The notes under the pieces were generated by a model that was not told the origin of the DNA, did not search any database, and worked only from the letters and a program-made list of their open reading frames with translations. The translations under genes were made by a program, and so were the position numbers. Shown piece after piece: positions 7,821-10,979 of a stretch of 10,979 bases of DNA. The stretch comes from an uncultured Thermoanaerobacteraceae bacterium (GTDB lineage Bacteria; Bacillota; DSM-12270; Thermacetogeniales; Thermacetogeniaceae), in assembly GCA_937914965.1 (NCBI GenBank), contig CALGIY010000208.1, positions 1-10,979 on the forward strand, read 5' to 3'. Positions within the stretch are counted from its first letter, which is position 1; the number at the start of each line of letters is the position of its first letter.

Positions 7821-7927
7821 AAAAAGAAAAGTTTGATTGGACACCCGGATTTAACGGAGTGCTGTGCAGTTCCATCCGAACCGAGCAGGGTGAAAATATA
7901 CCAGAATCCAGAATGGAGTTGAGTATT

Positions 7928-8878
7928 ATGCAGGAGAAAAAAGGACTGGTATTTGATGTGCAGGGTTACTCTGTCCATGATGGACCAGGCTGTCGGAGTT
8001 TGGTTTTTTTGAGCGGCTGTCCCCTGCGCTGTGAATGGTGTGCTAACCCTGAGGGACAGGTGATCAAGCAGCAAGTGATGCACCAGTTACAAAAATGTAA
8101 GTATGAGGAGCGCAGCTGCCGGCGCTGTATCTCAGCCTGTCCGCACAACGCCATTAGTGAAAGTGGTGACTCTGAAAAACCGCTTCTTATAGATAGGAAA
8201 AAATGCCGGAAATGCACAACCTATGACTGCACAAAGGCATGTATCTATGAATCCTTGGAGCTTTCTGGAAAATGGATGACTGTGAACCAGTTGATGGCTG
8301 TGATCGAGCGTGACCGGAGGTTCTGGGGAGATGGTGGAGGGGTGACCTTTACTGGTGGGGAGCCTTTTATGCAAAAGGAGTTTTTGACTGCTGTCCTCAA
8401 GAAATGCAAGGATGCCTTTATCCATACCGCTGTTGAAACCAGCGCTCATGTGGATACAGCGTCTTTTTTGAATGCCTTTCAATACCTTGATTTTGCTTTT
8501 ACCGATATCAAACATATGGACCCGGAGAAACATCTAGAGGGTATCGGGGTGAACAATAAACTTATTCTAAAGAATATTGCTGCTCTGGCTACCTCTGATT
8601 GGTCAGGGGTTCTGGTTATCAGGATTCCTGTTATCGAGGGTTTCAATGATTCCGATGAAAACATTACTGCCACTGCAGAGTTTTTGAACAAGATCGGGTT
8701 GGATATTGTGAACATTTTACCATTCCACAGGCTGGGGGATTCTAAATATAATCAGCTCGGAATGAGCTATAAATATGCAGATCATAAGGAAACTCCTGAT
8801 GAAGTAATGCAGCGTGTGCAAAAGATTTTCCTTGACCATGATATCGGCTGCTTTATCGGGTCTAATACCCCTTTTTAA
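7928..8878 (+). CDS. hpdA: 4-hydroxyphenylacetate decarboxylase activating enzyme (radical SAM)
   Basis: Generates the glycyl radical at Gly878 of HpdB using S-adenosylmethionine. It has 316 residues, the same length as C. difficile HpdA as recalled. The radical-SAM cluster motif CPLRCEWC has Cys31, Cys35 and Cys38. Two ferredoxin-like sets follow (Cys57, Cys64, Cys67, Cys71 and Cys93, Cys96, Cys101, Cys105), the insert typical of glycyl radical activases. TGGEP (142-146) is the SAM-binding motif, and the blocks FAFTDIKHMD and PVIEGFNDSDENI also match. The ATG at 7928 is chosen because GGAG (7915-7918) precedes it at 9 bases and the conserved start LVFDVQGYSVHDGPG follows at once. The open frame back to 7859 lacks a ribosome binding site and resembles nothing. 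A terminator separates it from the transporter gene. Confidence 0.95.
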   Translation: MQEKKGLVFDVQGYSVHDGPGCRSLVFLSGCPLRCEWCANPEGQVIKQQVMHQLQKCKYEERSCRRCISACPHNAISESGDSEKPLLIDRKKCRKCTTYDCTKACIYESLELSGKWMTVNQLMAVIERDRRFWGDGGGVTFTGGEPFMQKEFLTAVLKKCKDAFIHTAVETSAHVDTASFLNAFQYLDFAFTDIKHMDPEKHLEGIGVNNKLILKNIAALATSDWSGVLVIRIPVIEGFNDSDENITATAEFLNKIGLDIVNILPFHRLGDSKYNQLGMSYKYADHKETPDEVMQRVQKIFLDHDIGCFIGSNTPF

Positions 8879-8891
8879 CTCGAACCCCCCC

Positions 8892-8942
8892 TTTAGCCGC
8901 CTTGCTATTTTTACTGATGGTAGGCGAGGCGGCTAAAATTTT
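8892..8942 (+). terminator. Intrinsic terminator ending the hpd locus
   Basis: TTTAGCCGCCTTGC (8892-8905) pairs with GCGAGGCGGCTAAA (8924-8937) over 14 pairs with one G-T wobble and an 18-base loop, followed by ATTTT. It starts 14 bases after the hpdA stop. The A-rich left flank is too weak to make it a clear bidirectional terminator. Confidence 0.85.
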
Positions 8943-9404
8943 ACCTAATATTCAGGAAGAAGAGCAAATATCGCGGATGTTCGCAGGGGGAGTAGTTTCT
9001 CCTGTTGATATCCGTATTCATTTTTCTGCAACCCTTGAGACTCTTAAGCCAAATGAGGATTGATGATGGACTTCCGGGGATGTGATCCTGACGGTTGGTG
9101 GCTGCCAGGTAAACTAGCGGTGGGATCTTGCCCAGGTGCTGGAGCTTAGAGACGAGCACCTGAGCATGGATTTGAAATGCGGTTCTGTGGTCAGGCGAAC
9201 AAGATTCGGGCGGGAACTGTTCCCGAGCCAGGTGATTCCCCTAATGTGGATTACCTGATGGTGATCCCGTTGAAAGGTTTGCTAGGCTGGCTTGGACGAC
9301 GGTTCCGGCCTAGATAGCAGGTATTGTCAACACTCCTGGAAAAATATTTTTATAGCAGCAGGATTTTTAAGGCCATTGGTGAATAAATTAATATAAAAGA
9401 ATAT
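8943..9404. other. Unassigned region rich in inverted repeats; possible structured RNA or decayed element
   Basis: No recognisable gene on either strand, but many nested pairings. CGGAT (8974-8978)/ATCCG (9010-9014) encloses CAGG-GAG (8984-8992) pairing with CTCCTG (8999-9004). CCG-GGAT (9074-9081) pairs with ATCC-CGG (9084-9094). CAGGTGCT (9133-9140) pairs with AGCACCTG (9155-9162). CGGGAAC pairs with GTTCCCG around 9210-9225, CAGGT/ACCTG around 9229-9256, and CTAGGC/GCCTAG around 9282-9313. It reads GC-richer than the surrounding AT-rich leaders. A 12-base AAAAATATTTTT palindrome near 9340-9351 begins an AT-rich stretch leading to the riboswitch. A 72-codon leftward frame (9159-8941) and a rightward frame interrupted by TAG codons (9063-9386) both lack family resemblance. 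Function unknown. Confidence 0.3.
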
Positions 9405-9600
9405 TGATCGGAACAGGTTAAGGGAAGCCGGTGCAAATCCGGTGCGGTCCCGCCACTGTAAAGAGGATGGCCCTGCACGACGCCACTGTCCGCAAGGATG
9501 GGAAGGCGCAGGGGCTAGATGAACCTAAGCCAGGAAACCTTCCTGTTATCCGTCGGTCACGCTGCTCTACGCGAGATAGGGAGGTGGACTTTTTGTTTGA
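9405..9600 (+). ncRNA. Cobalamin riboswitch
   Basis: The aptamer core is recognisable from AAGGGAAGCCGGTGCAAATC, GCGGTCCCGCCACTGTAAAG and the B12 box AGCCAGGAAACC at 9528-9539. An outer stem CGGAACAG (9409-9416) pairs with CTGTTaTCCG (9543-9552), and inner pairing of AGGTT (9415-9419) with AACCT (9522-9526) is available. The stretch 9553-9620 is the expression platform and carries further small hairpins, including GAACAAACTTGTTC around 9599-9612. Cobalamin binding should favour the terminator at 9621-9652 and lower expression of the gene at 9700. Confidence 0.93.
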
Positions 9601-9620
9601 ACAAACTTGTTCTGACAGAT

Positions 9621-9652
9621 AACCCCGGTCCCCAGTAGGGCCGGGGTTTTTT
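9621..9652 (+). terminator. Terminator hairpin of the cobalamin riboswitch
   Basis: AACCCCGG (9621-9628) pairs with CCGGGGTT (9641-9648) and the stem continues with CCC/GGG after a one-base bulge. Six T follow (9647-9652). It lies between the aptamer and the next gene, so it is the likely switch-controlled stop. Confidence 0.88.
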
Positions 9653-9699
9653 AGTGCACAATAGATGGGTTATTTCATTAACTAAGGGGAGGTTCTGTT

Positions 9700-10979
9700 A
9701 TGATTCATTACAGGAAAAAGGGTATTGCACTATTACTGACAGTCTGTTTCTTGTTGACAATGGTTGCGCCTGGGTTTGCTGCAGGAACAGGGGCTACAGG
9801 CAATACGCTGCAGGATGCCAGGGATGGGATTGTAGGTTATTATTTAAATCACAAGACCACTTTGGATAGTTGGGAAGAGGTAGTGGCCTTGCGGGAGGCT
9901 GGTCAGGATGTGGCTAGAGCTCCATGGATACTACCTGACTGGGGAATAAATCAACTTGATGAGAATTCACAGCCAAATGATTATGTTGGAATAATCCTTG
10001 GCATGCTGGCCGCTGGTCAGGACCCGGCAAATACTGATGGCGGGAACCTGGTAGAAAAGTTGGCTGCAATGCAGAAGAAAGATGGAAGTTATAGTGAATG
10101 GCTTAACCAGAACATTTGGCCCATTATTACTTTGGATAAAGTAGGTGGGAGTTACGATACCGCCAAAGCCATAGAATACCTCTTGGCACAGCAGAAGATG
10201 GACGGTGGATTTGGTCTCGGAGATGACAGTGACCCAGATTTTACTGGGCAGGCGCTTATGGCCCTGGCTCCTCACACCGATATCGACGGGGTTGCTGAAG
10301 CTATTAATAGAGCCAAAGAGTGTCTGAAGAATATGCAACTTGATGACGGAGGGTTTGCCAGTTGGGGTGCTGAAAACCCGGAATCTGCGGCTGCTGTAAC
10401 CCAGGGACTGCTGGCTTGTGGGGAAGATATCACCGCTGATACTTGGCAAAAGAACGGCAAAACCATGATCGATGCCCTCTTTGCATTTCAACTGGAGGAC
10501 GGGTCATTTGCCCACGAGATAGGTGGTGCCAGTGACAATATAGCAACCCAAAAATCCTTGCTGGCGGTTGCAGATATGGTAACAGCGGGGGTTTCCTATA
10601 ATGTTATTACAGGCAAAAACTATTCCGTGTACAGTGAGGCCAAAGTAAGGGTTCGGGTTGAAGGTGCTGTCAACACTTTGGCTGATAAAACGGTGACTGT
10701 TACCGGCACTGCTTTGGATGCATTGAAGGCTGCGGTGGGTGATGCTAATGTAGGTGCTCCTGGTGGGTTTATCAAGAGCATCCTGGGAGAGAGCGGGCAA
10801 GACGGGGTTGCAGAGGGCACCAATACCAGTTGGATGTACTATGTCATCAGAGATGGATCTATCGAACAGGGAGCGTTTTCTGAAGGTGCTGGAGACTATA
10901 ATGTCCGGGATGAGGATCAGGTTATTTTCTATAACGGTGCAATGGACAGTACATGGGCACCGAAGACATTCTTCCCGGT
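9700..10979 (+). CDS. Secreted transcobalamin-like protein: alpha/alpha-toroid repeats plus DUF4430-type domain (partial, continues beyond window end)
   Basis: 426 codons remain open to the window edge. The start ATG follows AGGGGAGG by 7 bases. Residues 1-28 are a signal peptide (MIHYRKKGIA, a hydrophobic run, cleavage near GFAA). Residues about 38-300 contain terpenoid-cyclase-like repeats with four QxxDGxF-type motifs: QKKDGSY (125-131), QKMDGGF (165-171), QLDDGGF (213-219) and QLEDGSF (264-270), each followed by an Ala/Leu-rich helix such as TGQALMALA. Residues about 310-426 (SWMYYVIRDG, AGDYNVRDEDQVIFYNG) match the transcobalamin-like C-terminal family (DUF4430). The same toroid-plus-beta architecture makes up animal intrinsic factor and transcobalamin. 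Together with the cobalamin riboswitch this suggests an extracellular or surface cobalamin-binding protein for B12 uptake. Cobalamin binding itself is inference. A C-terminal anchor or further repeats may lie outside the window. Confidence 0.85.
   Translation, partial: MIHYRKKGIALLLTVCFLLTMVAPGFAAGTGATGNTLQDARDGIVGYYLNHKTTLDSWEEVVALREAGQDVARAPWILPDWGINQLDENSQPNDYVGIILGMLAAGQDPANTDGGNLVEKLAAMQKKDGSYSEWLNQNIWPIITLDKVGGSYDTAKAIEYLLAQQKMDGGFGLGDDSDPDFTGQALMALAPHTDIDGVAEAINRAKECLKNMQLDDGGFASWGAENPESAAAVTQGLLACGEDITADTWQKNGKTMIDALFAFQLEDGSFAHEIGGASDNIATQKSLLAVADMVTAGVSYNVITGKNYSVYSEAKVRVRVEGAVNTLADKTVTVTGTALDALKAAVGDANVGAPGGFIKSILGESGQDGVAEGTNTSWMYYVIRDGSIEQGAFSEGAGDYNVRDEDQVIFYNGAMDSTWAPKTFFP

Noticed and set aside
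7859..7927. Upstream extension of hpdA by 23 residues
   Set aside because: There is no ribosome binding site before it, the added residues resemble nothing, and the ATG at 7928 gives the family length with a GGAG site.
8917..9063. 47-codon rightward frame starting inside the hpdA terminator loop
   Set aside because: It begins within the terminator hairpin, has no ribosome binding site and shows no family resemblance.
8941..9159. 72-codon leftward reading frame (open further upstream without a start)
   Set aside because: It has no recognisable family, overlaps inverted repeats and terminator sequence, and nearby frames are similarly open.
1..10979. CRISPR array, insertion sequence or tRNA gene
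   Set aside because: No regularly spaced long repeats, transposase motifs or tRNA cloverleaf pattern could be found by eye on either strand.

Overview
The window looks like chromosome of a strictly anaerobic, Gram-positive (Firmicutes/Clostridia-type) bacterium. It carries an oxygen-sensitive glycyl radical decarboxylase with its radical-SAM activase, strong AGGAGG-type ribosome binding sites, intrinsic terminators, and a cobalamin riboswitch upstream of a secreted protein. Moderate GC content and the gene types fit a Peptococcaceae-like genome (Desulfitobacterium/Desulfosporosinus relatives). That assignment is inference and no species is claimed.

Left part (1-2896, minus strand): a regulatory operon read leftward. 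It holds a PocR-like sensory domain fused to a LuxR-type DNA-binding domain, a membrane histidine kinase with a Cache-type external sensor, and the first 56 codons of a receiver-domain response regulator that runs off the window. Between it and the rightward genes lies a 484-base divergent control region (2897-3380). It contains two perfect inverted repeats, a set of TCCTAAAAC direct repeats, and an 18-bp sequence with the form of a Rex (NADH/NAD+-sensing repressor) operator.

Middle (3381-8878, plus strand): a 4-hydroxyphenylacetate decarboxylase locus, hpdB - hpdC - MFS transporter - hpdA. HpdB is the glycyl radical subunit, with Cys508, Glu510, His541, Glu642 and Gly878 in the places expected for the p-cresol-forming enzyme. 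HpdC is the small iron-sulfur subunit with all eight expected cluster ligands. HpdA is the activase with one radical-SAM and two ferredoxin-type cluster motifs. The transporter sits inside the cluster and is flanked by an 11-bp hairpin before it and a strong intrinsic terminator after it, so the locus is probably expressed in graded segments. A second terminator closes the locus at 8892-8942. The likely role is decarboxylation of 4-hydroxyphenylacetate, a tyrosine fermentation product, to p-cresol and CO2.

Right part (8943-10979): about 450 bases with no convincing gene but many nested inverted repeats, then a cobalamin riboswitch with a terminator hairpin. These precede a secreted protein (running off the window) built from an alpha/alpha-toroid repeat region and a transcobalamin-like C-terminal (DUF4430-type) domain. 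This is the same two-domain plan as animal intrinsic factor/transcobalamin, so a bacterial extracellular B12-capture protein is the most interesting hypothesis in the window.
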